Shown here piece after piece: positions 47,453-60,480 of a DNA stretch of 64,000 nt. The first letter of the stretch is position 1. Every line of letters starts with the position of its first letter. This stretch comes from Notamacropus eugenii. Its lineage: Eukaryota > Chordata > Mammalia > Diprotodontia > Macropodidae. The DNA lies in the NCBI RefSeq assembly GCF_028372415.1, contig NC_092875.1, positions 54,129,728 to 54,193,727 of the forward strand, in the 5' to 3' direction. The translations under genes and the position numbers were made by a program. A model generated the notes under the pieces. The model had not been told where the DNA came from. It was given only the letters and a program-made list of their open reading frames with translations, and did not search any database.

Positions 47453-47929
47453 AGTTTCAGCCTTCTTCCGAGAACCCTGGGCACTAGTCTGTTGGATAAG
47501 CTGATTCCATTCTGTCTGCCTTATAGTGGCCTCCAGTCCTCTAAGGTGCAGTCTAAGGCTTCTGAGAGAGGACTTCTGTGGTTCAGACTGAGATTAGAAC
47601 CTCAGAAAAGCTCCCAGTTGAAGAGCCACTGCTCCTGAGGTCCCACATTCTGGCTCCACGGGTCAGACCAGATTCCTCCGAAATTAGAATTGGAATGGAG
47701 AAGAGAACAGAATGGAATTGGAAGAGACAGCCTCCTGGGAGTCAGGATCCTTCTGAGGAGAAAGCATTCTGTTCTCCAGGACTTCTCTTCAGAAATGTAG
47801 CAGCACAAGAAGGAGAAAATCAGGTTGCTACTGGTGCTGAAGTAATTTCTGTCAGAGGAGATCTGGACTTCAGTGATGTCAGGAGATCAGACGAATATCA
47901 AAGAGGAATGACTGTTCTTCAGGAAAGAG
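47453..47929 (+). other. candidate upstream exon of gene 2
   Basis: Acceptor ctttgttccag at 47452 and donor AAAGAG|GTGAGAA at 47929. An open frame runs from before an ATG at 47695 to the donor, ending in phase 1. Joined to 50948-51030 it stays open and in the KRAB frame, so it could add about 97 residues before the usual start. No domain recognised. The donor neighbourhood resembles that of the SCAN relic in gene 1 (AGAGGTGAGAA). It may equally be a 5' untranslated exon, or not an exon. Confidence 0.35.
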
Positions 47930-48719
47930 GTGAGAAGTACAGGTGTAGGGAAGGGAAGGTATAATCATCTTGGGTGGGGATGAGGGAATGTGTGAAAGTG
48001 GTAGGCTCAGTAGGGATTTGAAAACTCCACTTGGGTCTCTCTGCATCTTGTAGATGTTCCCATTAGGCTCTGTTGTATGCAACAAAACAGATATAAAGAA
48101 AGACTCCTGGGCTGGGGGTTCCCAGGGTGGCTTGGAAAGAGTATTAGATAGAATCAGGAATCTTTGCCTGTTACTGACTCACTGACTCATACCACGATCC
48201 TGGCCAATGGTCAGCTTCTCTCAGAGGCCTTAGAGAAGCCATCTGCTTGCACAGGACTTTACTCGTGGAGAAGGGGCAAAGTGGACTTTACCTACCCCTG
48301 TTGTGTGTTCTTTTAGTCTCCATTCCTCACAACCTCTTTTTTCCCTTTCCCCAGACACTTACAATCTTCTTTTTACAGCCCTTCCTTCTTCTTCCCTTTT
48401 GCCCTTCTTTTACCTAATGGGAGGGTGGGGCCCCAGGGAAGAGAAAGCCGAAAGGGATGAGAGCCCCAGGGTGGACACCTTAATGCATTCTGATCTGCCT
48501 GTGACCTGGGGCTGTAACTTCCTTTGTGTAAATCTTTATGAAACTTGTTTAATTATGTGACTGTATCTGTTAATGAGTATCAATTTGTACATGTATCTTT
48601 GTATGTTATGATTTGCATAGCTGTCGGTCTTTGTGTACTTCTTGTATGTTTTTTTTTTATGTCTGTGAAACTATCTTACATAGATGCAGATTTAGATAAA
48701 GCATTCTAAACATGAATTA
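47930..48719. other. gene 2 intron, unassigned
   Basis: No exon or repeat recognised. Confidence 0.4.
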
Positions 48720-49190
48720 TTCCCATTTTAAATTCTGTGCCAGTAGGGATTGTTTCATTCTATGTACTTGTATACCAAGTGAAATAATACATGTCAGTAC
48801 TTAATAAATGCTTGTTGATTGATTCATTCAAGAGATATTTATTGTTGCCTTCTGTATTCAAAGCCCTAATGTGTTTGTGTATATACTTGTCTGGATAAAT
48901 GTGTTTTTGTTAACGGACTTTATACTTTCTGATATATGGGGGCCCTATACATTTTAATTGATAAGAAGATGAATCTAGCTATTTTGTGTGTAATGAAACA
49001 ATGATATTGAGAGAAAATATTCCTTGATCAGAAATCAGGAGACTTGAGTTCCAGGCTAGGTCTTGCCACTGATTTGATATAAAACCTAAAACAAATCACT
49101 TCTTTATTGGTCTTATTTTCTTTTTCTGTAAAATGAAAGCCTGATAATATGTCTATTTCCTTCCAGTTCCAGTAGCCTATGATTCTGTGT
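48720..49190 (+). repeat. L2 3' end and MIR fragment
   Basis: 48720-48845: gtgccagtagggattgtttc, acttaataaatgcttgttga. 48990-49190: gacttgagttccaggctagg, tttctttttctgtaaaatga. Confidence 0.7.
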
Positions 49191-49194
49191 TTAA

Positions 49195-50760
49195 TCATAC
49201 TTTATATTATTAATCACTTCACTGATGACCTATACACAACAACTGTATCTGTTACCTCGTCTTCCACCCTACTGACCTTCCACACTTGTTACTTCAAGCA
49301 TTTACCTCCTATCCAAAAGTTGCATAGCACCCCCAGAAGAAATTCTGGTCAGTTGACCAATTTTATTAATATTTATACTATCTAACCTCAACTAGGCTCT
49401 CACTGCTTTATGATAGTTATTTTATTCATTTCTTCTTGATTCTACATCACACTCCCCACAACAGCTATTCCAGATCTTCTCATTCTCCTTTAGTCTCTTT
49501 ATCCTCTGTGATTTTACTTTCAACTGATGATTGTGCTTCTTTCTTTACTGAGAAGATTGATGCTCTCAGACGTGAATTCCCTCAGCTCCCCATCTTGGTG
49601 ATCCTCTACATGTTGTCCTCACTAAATTTCTTCTTCCCTCTAATCTCAATGAAAGTGGTGTCCCTCTTGGCTAAACGAACCCTTTTATCTGTATGATCAG
49701 TATTTTCTTCTTATATCACCTCTGTGACCTTGTTTCATCAGTCACCCCCTCTCTCTTATTTATTTTTAATTTTTCCTTCTCTGTTGTCACCTTCCCTTAA
49801 GTTTACAAACGTATCCGAGTCATACTTTTCCTTTTCCTATCCAAACCTTTCTCTGGACCCTGCCACCACTTCAACTTATTGCTCTATTTGTTCCTCCTCC
49901 ACTGCTAAAATTCCAAAAAGAGTGGATTGCACTTTCTATCTCCATTTCCTCACCACCTCCCTACCACTCTAAGGAGCATTGGCTTTGGAGGATGAAGGAC
50001 TAAAGGAGAACAGAGATTTATGTATTCAGTTTCAACTGCCATGAGAATAATTCTCAAATCTGTATCTTCACTGTCAGTTTCTACCCAATGTTTCATGCCT
50101 GGAATTCCCATTGCCTTCTATATATCTTCACCTGGATGTTTCAAACTGAGCTCATTATCTTCTCCCCAAAGCCTACCCTCCTACTTAGTCTCTCTGTGTT
50201 AATAATGTTACTGTCTAACCCATCTCCCATTCCTCTGATTTCTCCCTTAATATCTCATGTGTGTCTTCTCAACACAACTCTCACCCAAGGCCAGGTTTCC
50301 ACTGTCATGTCAACTTTCTTCTGCAGCATCACCCCAACTTTTCCCTTTTCCCCCCTTTCCCCCCCACCACATACTCACTCATATTCTGTTTAACCCAGAC
50401 TGGAGTCTCACTATCCTCAGGTGCCTTCTTGTCCTCTCTTATCTACCTGCCTTTATTCACACCACTCACTATACATCTAATACCTTCTCTTGCCCTTCCA
50501 TATCGACCTGTTGGAGTCTTTTATTTCTTTTTTTTCTTGGACCATTTTGGATGCTGCCACTTTCAGGAAACCTTCTCTGAGTGGGGTTTGTCTCTTAATT
50601 CTTTCATATCTATTTGACTTCTCTGCATGTTTCATATTCTGGTTTCTAAGCAATTTCTTTCCCCATCTTGTCTTTCCTACTAGACTGTGATGCATAACAC
50701 AGCACTTTTTATGCCATAGTCCTTTTCATCAATATTTGTTGAGTGACCTAAATTGAATAA
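49195..50760 (+). repeat. L2-like LINE, long fragment
   Basis: T/C-rich plus-strand LINE text. It includes ttactgagaagattgatgct, gcatcaccccaacttttccc and a terminal atatttgttgagtgacc. Frames of 82-118 residues within it are worn LINE sequence, not host genes. Confidence 0.65.
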
Positions 50761-50947
50761 ATAGTAATAGATTGAACTTGCTGGGACTCCAGGGCAGAAC
50801 CAGTCACAGTGACTGTGGGCTTCATTTCTGACCTGAAGAGGAGCCAAGGGATGGGTTACAAATAGGTGTGAGGGGATTTCTACCCTGGGGAGGCTGGAGA
50901 CACAAGACTAGAGTGTTCTCTCTCACTATAACTTTTATCTCCAATAG

Positions 50948-51030
50948 CTCCATGGCCTCTGAAGTCCTCCCTTCCCCCAAAGTGGAACACAGAAAAGAAA
51001 GCGATGGTTGCCAGGTCTTTCACTTCTGGG
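50948..51030 (+). CDS. KRAB zinc-finger gene 2, start-codon exon
   Basis: An 83 bp exon with a ttatctccaatag acceptor and a CTGGG|GTAAGT donor. The ATG at 51004 encodes MVARSFTSG in phase 0 and joins KRAB-A directly (TSG-EAVTF). Its context is good (G at -3 and +4). An earlier ATG at 50952, in another frame and with T at -3, would give a short overlapping upstream frame. The exon resembles the start exon of gene 1, which supports the second ATG. The coding part is 51004-51030. Confidence 0.82.
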
Positions 51031-51214
51031 GTAAGTTGGGTTCTCCATCATCTCTCCTGGAACAGTGTCCATCCTCAAGCATGGACATGTTTCCCTTCTG
51101 CATTCTTGAGTGTCTCTTTCCAAGTTCCTAAGTCCCATCCAAGTTCCTGAGTCCCCAATCTTTGTCTTCAACTTGGAGAGACTGGGCTTATCCTGATGAA
51201 CATTGATCTCCATA

Positions 51215-53174
<1,960 letters not shown>

Positions 53175-53288
53175 GACTTGTAGATTCCAAACCAGTCATG
53201 ATCTCCTGGTTGGAGTCGGGGGAAGAGTTGCAAATGCCTTATCCCCAAGAAACTGAAAAAGGAGTAGTGTTGGAAGGCATCTGTCCAG
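53175..53288 (+). CDS. KRAB zinc-finger gene 2, KRAB-B exon
   Basis: 114 bp between a cctttcaaatag acceptor and a CCAG|GTGAGT donor, phase 1 at both ends. It begins LVDSKPVMISWLESGEEL, matching the KRAB-B pattern (SKP..ISWLE.GEE), and runs on to GICP. The usual PW after GEE is replaced by LQ. Residues 52-89. Confidence 0.93.
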
Positions 53289-53801
53289 GTGAGTATGTTC
53301 CATGCACATATGAGTCACTGCAACTACCAGCTTACCTATTTATTCATGAAATACCATCTTTGTTGTATTAGATGTGCTTGATGGGCAAAGATTTGGGTTT
53401 TGGCACCTCCAAATCAAGAACAGTCTTTACTTAGGATTCTATGACCTTTCTATTAGGGGAGGAGGATGAATATTACCCCAGTAGGCTCTGCTGTGCCAAA
53501 AGGCACAAGGTAACTCAATATGTGGCCTTACATAAGTCAGGTAACCTCTTTGGGCTTCAGTTTCCCTATCTGTAAAAGGAATGTATATAGTGCTTTGTTT
53601 TAGGTGCTGAGAATAAAAAGATAGCCATGGACTTTGAACTAGATAATCTCTAGAAGTCTTTCCCATTCAAATGAGATGAACTACATGTTACAAATGAAGG
53701 ATTGCTTCTTTCCATAAGGGTTGGATTAAGCTTCTGAAGTCTTTCCATCTATCCATTCCAACATTAGAATTCTTTTATCTGTTTTCTCAAATTTTTTTCA
53801 G
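53289..53801 (+). other. gene 2 last intron
   Basis: 513 bp; a worn MIR (ggcttcagtttccctatctg) lies near 53500-53590. The acceptor is a long T tract, tttttttcag. Confidence 0.8.
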
Positions 53802-55984
53802 AGTGGAAAACTAAGTTCCAGACCCAAAAGTCACCTCCAAAGCAGGATTTTACTAAAGAAGTAGACCAACTGGAGAAAATAGTGGAGGCACTCAACAGAG
53901 AAGTTTTCCACCAAGGTTGCATGTTTCGAAAAGCTCCTAAAGAGGGGAGCATGTCTTTGAGCCAAAAGGAGAACTCTGCAGAAGAGACCCAAAGAAAATC
54001 TTATTCCTGGGAAAATGATTTCCTACAAGTGAAAGTCTGTAATAAAAAAAGCTTCATTGCACAGAAAAGCCACAAATACAATGAATTTGTCAGAACCTTC
54101 AATCAGGGCATCTGCAAAAAGACAAAATATTGGAATCACAGTGAATGTGAGAATTTCTTTAGTTATCACACAGCCCTTACTCAACCTCAGACACTTAATG
54201 GAAAAGAGAAACTCTGCCAATGTGAGGAATGTGGGCAACCCTTCAGTATTAATGTAGGACTTGGTGAACTTTATCAAATACATACTGGAGAGAAAACTTA
54301 TGACCTCAGTGAATATGAGAAGGACTTGAACCACAGCTCATTTCTTATAAAACCACAGAGAATTAATACTGGAGAGAAATACTGTGAATATAAAGAATAT
54401 GGGAAAGCATTCGATCAGAGAGCAAACATCACTGTACATCAGGGAATTCATATGGGAGAGAAATCCCATGAATGTCCTGAGTGCTGGAGGTCCTTCAGTC
54501 AGAGGTCTAGTCTTCTTCACCACCAGAAAATTCATCCTGGAGGGAACCCATATAAATGTAATGAATGTGGAAAGGCCTTCAGTACTGGTGGAAGCCTCAT
54601 TGAACATCACCAGAAGCATACTGGAGAGAGATCCTATGAATGCAGTGAATGTGGGAAAGCATTTAGCCACAAACCATATCTTATTCAACATCAGAAAATT
54701 CATACAGGTGAGAAACCTCATAAATGTAATGAATGTGGGAAGACCTTCAGGACCCGAACACAACTTAATAGACATGAGAGATTTCATACTGGAGAAAAGC
54801 CCTATGAATGCAGAGAATGTGGGAAGGCCTTGAGTGATAGCTCATCCCTGATTGAGCATCAAAGAATTCATACTGGAGAGAAACCCTATAAATGTACAGA
54901 TTGTGGAAAGTCTTTCAGTAAGAGAGCACGCCTTACTCCACATCAGAGAATTCACACTGGTGAGAAGCCCTATGAATGCAATGAATGTGAGAAAGCCTTT
55001 CGAGATAGCTCATCCCTAATTAACCATCAGCGAATTCATACTGGAGAGAAGCCCTATGAATGTAAGGAATGTAGGAAAACCTTTAGTCGGAAAACAAATC
55101 TTACTGTTCATGAGCGAATTCATACTGGGGAGAGACCTTATGAATGTCATGAATGTGGGAAGACCTTCAGTCAGAGGTCTAGCCTTATTCACCATCAAGT
55201 AATTCACCATGGAGAGAATGGCTACAAATGTAATGATTGTGGAAAAGCCTTCAGTATTGAAGCACACCTGATTGAACACTGCCGAATACATACTGGAGAA
55301 AAACCCTATGAATGCCATGAATGTGGGAAAGCTTTCAGCCGAAGTTCATCACTTACTCAACATCAGAGAATTCATACTGGCGAAAAACCCTATAAATGTA
55401 CAGAATGTGAGAAGGCCTTCTGTAGGCGCACACATCTTACTCAACATCTAAGAATCCACACTGGGGAGAAGCCTTATGAATGTAGCAAATGTGAGAAATC
55501 CTTCAGTGACCGATCATCCCTTAGCCAACATCGGAGGATTCATACTGGAGAAAAACCCTATGAGTGTAAGGAGTGTGGGAAGGCCTTCAGTCAGAGGACA
55601 CAGCTTAATAAACATCAGAGAATTCACACTGGAGAGAAGCCCTATGAATGTCATGAATGTAGGAAGGCCTTCATTCAGAAATCTGGTCTTACTTACCATC
55701 AGAGAATGCATCCTGAAGGAAACAATTACATATGTAACGAATGTGGGAAAGCTTTCAGTCGGAATTCTTGCCTTATTTATCATCAGTTTATTCATGATAG
55801 GAAGAAACCTTATGAATGTAAAGTATGTGGAAAAACCTTCCCTCATAACTCATCTCTTATTGAACATCAGTTCATTCATATGGGAAAAAAATCTTTTGTA
55901 TGCAATGAATGTGGAAAATCCTTTTTCTTGAGCAAAAGCCTTAAAAGACATGAGAGAATTCACGTGGGTAAAAAGATCTTATGA
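53802..55984 (+). CDS. KRAB zinc-finger gene 2, final exon (C2H2 finger array)
   Basis: Encodes residues 90-816 of an 816-residue predicted protein. The exon opens in phase 1 with [15 protein letters not shown], in frame with KRAB-B, upstream of the first methionine codons in the exon. Residues 90-226 form a linker with one worn finger. Residues 227-310 are three degenerate 28-residue fingers. Residues 311-814 (54464-55975) are eighteen intact C2H2 fingers, mostly with TGEKP linkers. Helix positions -1,2,3,6 for fingers 1-9 read QSSH, TGSE, HPYQ, TTQR, DSSE, KARP, DSSN, RTNV, QSSH. Fingers 10-18 read IAHE, RSSQ, RTHQ, DSSQ, QTQK, QSGY, RSCY, HSSE, LKSR. Finger 5 has Leu for the core Phe (GKALS). 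Likely a sequence-specific repressor in the nucleus; no ortholog symbol assigned. Confidence 0.96.
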
Positions 55985-56036
55985 ATATGATACATGCAGA
56001 AAATGTTCAGTTATACATGTTCCCTTATTTAAAGAG

Positions 56037-56042
56037 AATAAA
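56037..56042 (+). terminator. poly-A signal of gene 2
   Basis: AATAAA 53 bp past the stop codon, the first canonical signal in the 3' untranslated region. Confidence 0.65.
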
Positions 56043-56379
56043 TGGTGAAAAAAGTACTGCTGATGCAGTGGATATGGATAGTTCTTCTGTTATAATTTAA
56101 TGGGTTATGTAGGAAGAACACTGGCTACGGAGTCAGAATACTTGAGTTTATGCCCTGACTTCACCATTCATTCACTATGTGACCTCAAGCAATCTACCTC
56201 ATTACTCTTGTACCTAAAGTTTTGGTTTTTTTCCCTCATCTTTCAAATGGGACTGCATTGAAGAAAGGGTGTCTGTTAAAATTAGATTTAATTTGATGAA
56301 TTTGTCCTCTATATATAGTAGAAGACACTCATCCCTATAAATATATATATATTTATATATGTGTATATAGATGTATTCT

Positions 56380-57330
56380 TTAGGCACTGAGAATACAGAG
56401 ATGACAAACACTTTATTATCAAAGGTGTCACAATCAAATGAATTGAGGGATAAGCTAAGCACAAGTTAACTGGTATAAGGCATAAAAAGTGCCAAGGAGA
56501 AATCTGTGTGAAGTAGGAAATTTGATGAGAGGTGACAGAACTTTCTATCTCTGGGGTTTTAGGGAATACTTCATGGAAGGTAGAGAAGGGAGAATGGAGT
56601 TGATTTTTGAAGGAGGAAAACAGAGTTCAACAACTGAAGATAGCAAGTCAAGGGGTCATTTCTAGGCATCAGGAAAGACACAAATTCAGAAGAGGATAGA
56701 ATGAGAACAGGGAACAGTAGTAATACAGTTTGACTGGATCATGTAATATTTGAAAGAGAGTATTGTGAAACAAGGTACTACTTTTACTCAATGGACAGTG
56801 GCTATTCACTGAAGGTTTTTGCATGAAAAGACAGTAAGAGAAATCCATTAAAAAGATTATAGGATCATAGATTCAGAGGTGGAAGGGATCTTAGAATCTA
56901 TCAAGTGCAATCCTCTCATTTTTATAGATGAGGAAATTACAACCCAAAGTGTCTTGCTCAGGGTCACACATCTAGCAAGTGTCTGAGATGGAATTTGGTG
57001 TAAAATATTTATTGGAGAGGATAAATTAGAGACAGGAAGACTGAACAGATCATTACAGTAAATACAGGAAAAGAGTTGAGGACCTGAACTGTCATGGTTG
57101 CAGTGAGAGAGGATGGATGAGAGAACTGTTGGAAATATAGAACTTACAGGACTTGACAAGTTAGATATGGTCAGTGAGGGAGAGGGAAGAGTAAAGATGA
57201 TCCCAACGGTGACCAGGAGGATGATGGTGTTATTTAAAAAGAAATTCCTAAGGGGATAGATTTGCAGGAAAGATAATGAGTTCAGTTTGGGATATGTTGA
57301 GTTTGAAGTGTCACCTAGATAGAGAGATAT
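56380..57330 (-). repeat. L2-type LINE, antisense, with MIR-type fragment inside
   Basis: ggtataaggcataaaaagtg, gaatacttcatggaaggtag, gagttcagtttgggatatg in antisense order. 56865-56995 is a MIR-type antisense piece (tagattcagaggtggaaggg). The 164-residue minus-strand frame (56857-57351) falls here and is not host coding. Confidence 0.6.
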
Positions 57331-57364
57331 CCAGTAATTTCCCAACTCCATGACTGCTTAAGAA

Positions 57365-57535
57365 ATATCGTGTAGATTGAGAATTGCTTTTGGATTCAGG
57401 AAAACCTGGATTCAGATTCTGCCTCTGACACACTAGAAGTATAAAAGAAATATAATCAACCTCTCAGAGGTGCCAAGCAACTTAATGCTGTTTTCCATAC
57501 CAGGACTTCCTCACATCAGTGAAATTAGGTTTGAA
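57365..57535 (+). repeat. second-type SINE, worn
   Basis: ttcaggaaaacctggattca, ctctcagaggtgccaagc, cttcctcacatcagtgaaat; compare 18545-18745. Confidence 0.5.
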
Positions 57536-58024
57536 CAACCAAAAAAGACTTCTTGCACAGTTTCCCCTACCGCTTTTCATCTGTCTTCATCCTACCCATG
57601 TTGTCAGTAAGCAATACTGTGTAACTGACTACTGTTTCTTGACTCATTCATGGGCACAAAAGCAGCAAATTACACCCACGGTATAGCCATTACCTCTATC
57701 AGAAAGCAGTATCTGACATTTGTGTATGGTAGTGTTGGGGATTTCCAGCTCTTGGTGACTCTTATCGCCCTTTTTCTATTCCCTTGTTTCAAACTCATTG
57801 AGAATAATGGCGCTCTGTTTGAATAGAGCAAGAGAATCCAGGTAGGACCAAGTACCTTAATAGGACCTCCACTTCTGTATTGTTTGGTGGTCAGCTAAAC
57901 CTGATCCTTATGTATTAGTGTATTTCCAAGAAACACTTCTCTCAGAAACTGCTTCTAGGAAGGTAGGCTTTGTCTTCTATATCTGTGAAGAATAGGAAAC
58001 TGCTGACCTTCTCTTTAGTCTTTG
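57536..58024. other. no gene seen
   Basis: Unassigned intergenic sequence. Confidence 0.4.
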
Positions 58025-58190
58025 TATGGGATAGTTACATAGAATTTTGGAGCTAGACAGGAAATTATCTAGCCTATTATGTTGAGTTTACAAACCAGTC
58101 CAGAGTTTGAGTGACCAACTCAAGGTCACATAGTAATAGAAGAGCTGGAACTTGAACCCAGGTCTTTAGAGTCCTAGTATTTGAGGATTC
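58025..58190 (-). repeat. MIR-type fragment, antisense
   Basis: gaattttggagctagacag, caactcaaggtcacatag, ggaacttgaacccaggtc. Confidence 0.55.
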
Positions 58191-58194
58191 CCTC

Positions 58195-59060
58195 TTCCAG
58201 ACCTTACCTAGTACTACTTGAACTTAATTAGTAACCTTTCTGTAAAACAGACTTGATGAGTTTAGCTTCCACTTGAAAACCTCCAGTGATAGGAAACCTG
58301 CCTCCTGAGAACACTTAGTCTGCTGTTGGACAGCTCTAAGTATCATATCAAGCTTGATTCTGCCGAAGCCCATTTCCACATAATAGCGTATTTATTTTTT
58401 TCAGTATTTTTTCCTACATAACAGCATATTTATTTTTTTTCAGTATTTCAAGTACTTGAACACAGCTATCATGTCTTCTCCATATTAAGCATTTCTGGTT
58501 CTTTCCATTGATCGTTGAATTGCATGCTGTCTAGCCTCACCTAGTTTCCCTCCTCTGGACAATTCTGAATATATCAATATAAATCCCTTAACAAGGGGTG
58601 GGGAACCTGTTGCCTCTAGGTCATGTGGCCCTCTAAGTCCTCAAGTTCAGCCCTTTGAATCCAAACTTCACAGAACCAATCCCCTTAATAAAAGGATTTA
58701 TTTATGATCATACATGTATAGCCTACATCAGATTGCATGTCATCTTGAGGAGAGGGGAATGAAGGTAGAGGGGGAAACATTTAGAACTCAAAATCTTATA
58801 AAAGCAAATATTGGAAACTAAATATTAATTTTAAAAAAGAATTTGTTCTGTAAAATTTGGACTCAGTTGAAAGAGGCCACATGTGACCTTGAGGCTGCAG
58901 GTTCCCGAGTCCTGCCCTAAACGGATGCCCTGAATTCAACATAATACCCCAGACATGGTCTAAACAGTGTCAAGTACAATGACACTACCTTATCTTGGAA
59001 TATAGCTAGATTAATACAGCTTTTTAAGCTGCTATAGAACATCTCATTTCCTTTTTCTAT
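58195..59060 (-). repeat. CR1/L3 LINE, antisense, split by an hAT
   Basis: In reverse CR1 order: tagcttccacttgaaaacct, ctgttggacagctctaag, caagtacttgaacacagc, tttccctcctctggacaatt. After the hAT at 58593-58914 it continues with accccagacatggtctaaac and caagtacaatgacactacc. Confidence 0.82.
58593..58914. mobile_element. non-autonomous hAT-like transposon, copy 3 of 3, itself interrupted
   Basis: Left AAGGGGTGGGGAACCTG, right caggttcccgagtcctg. Flanks cccttaac and ccctaaac give a 7-of-8 target-site duplication, the hAT length. Inside, about 58702-58838, a retroposed L1-like 3' tail (tatagcctacatcagattgc, gaactcaaaatcttataaaa) is bounded by aaaaggattt and aaaaagaattt. Confidence 0.85.
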
Positions 59061-59159
59061 AGGGTTACTAATTTAATAGATCAGAGAAATATTGTAAATA
59101 AAAGTTTTCTCATTCTTGTGGATAGGAGAGAGAGAGATTAGCAAAATGATAATATAATT

Positions 59160-60130
59160 GGATGAATTCAAAACTTAATTGATAACTAGTCTCCACATGC
59201 AGTCAATAATGCTTCCGTATTAACTTGGCCAAAGCTCTCCAGCGGAGTACCCCAGGGATATAGGGTTGGTCCTGTGGTGTTTCATATTTTTATCAGTTAT
59301 TTATATAAAGGCATATAACATGGTTATAAATTACTCAGATGATAAAACTGGAAGGGATGCCTAATATACTGGATGATTGGATCCCAAAAAGTCTTGGCAG
59401 ATTAGAACATTGAGTTGAATATAAGATGAAATTTAATAGAGAGAAATTATACTTGGTTTAAAAAATGGTTTCACAAGTTCAAAATGGGGAAGATGTGACT
59501 GGACAGTTCATTGAAAAAAGATCTGATGGTTTTAGTGAACTGCAAAATCAATGTTAGTAGTGCAATTAAGGCAGTCCTCCTCCCCGCCCAAAAAGCTAAT
59601 TCAGTTGGAGGCTGCATTGAAAAAGGCACAGTGTCTAGCACTAGGGAGACCATGGTCCTCATATACTCATGCCTTGGTCAGACCACATTCTGAAATACTG
59701 TGTTTCATTCTAGGCACCATGCTTTAAATGGAATATTGAAAGATGGAGAATATCCAGAGGAAAGTACACAGGTTTGTGAAGGGTCTTCAAGTAATACCAT
59801 GTGAAGACTGAGTAAGGAATGGGAAGTGTTTAGCCTGGAGAAAACTTAGATCAGAAATATCATTACTGTCACATGGAAGAGAAAATTACTTTGCCTCCCA
59901 AAGGTCAGAACTAGGAGCAATGGGGAGAAGTTGCAAAGAGACTAATTTAAGCTTTATTTAAGGAAAAGCTTCCTAACAATTAGAGCTCTCCATAAGTGGA
60001 ACAGGATATCTTAGGAGGTTCAAGGTCTTTAAGCTAAAGTTGGAATGCTACTTATTGAATATGTTGTAGAGGAGGTTCTGATTTGAGTGTGGATTGGAAT
60101 TTCCTGCCTTGAGATTCCATAATGTTAAGT
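59160..60130 (+). repeat. CR1/L3 LINE, reverse-transcriptase end and 3' region
   Basis: Translation near 59235 gives SGVPQGYRVGPVVF, matching the CR1 reverse-transcriptase motif VPQGSVLGP, and later SDDKTG for the catalytic .ADD region. Then come cttggtcagaccacattctg, ggcaccatgctttaaatgg, tttagcctggagaaaactta and tcctaacaattagagctctc. Frame broken throughout. Confidence 0.88.
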
Positions 60131-60480
60131 TGCAGTGTGATCTTTTTCATACAAACTTGTCTAGCCATTCCTCTACCATCAAGTACCTAAGCAGCTATGT
60201 GTGGGTTTGTTTGTTTTTGTTTTTGTTTTTTTTTAACACAAATGGAGGTAGACTTTCCTTTTACCTCTATTAAGTGTAATCTTACTAGACTTGGCCTAGG
60301 GTTCTAATCTGTTAGGATCTTTTTCAGTCCTGACTCTGTCACCTAGACTTAGCTTCCAGCTTTGTGTCATTTACAGATTTGATAAGTATGCTGGCCATTT
60401 CTTTATCTAAGGCATTGATAAAATGTTGAACACTGTAAGGCCAAATCACTAGGACACTAAACTAGAGACCTCCTTCCATA
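60131..60480. repeat. ancient interspersed repeat, related to 31946-32330
   Basis: 60290-60480: ttctaatctgttaggatctt, gctttgtgtcatttacagat, aggcattgataaaatgttga. 60131-60289 is unassigned. Confidence 0.45.

Noticed and set aside
49179-50617. Several 80-118 residue frames
   Set aside because: T/C-rich L2-like LINE sequence, overlapping in several frames.
54338-55846. 100-150 residue minus-strand frames and shifted plus-strand frames in the gene 2 finger exon
   Set aside because: Shadow frames of the finger repeat; the real frame has all C2H2 residues.
56857-57351. 164-residue minus-strand frame
   Set aside because: Falls on an L2-type and MIR-type repeat; hydrophobic low-bias composition.
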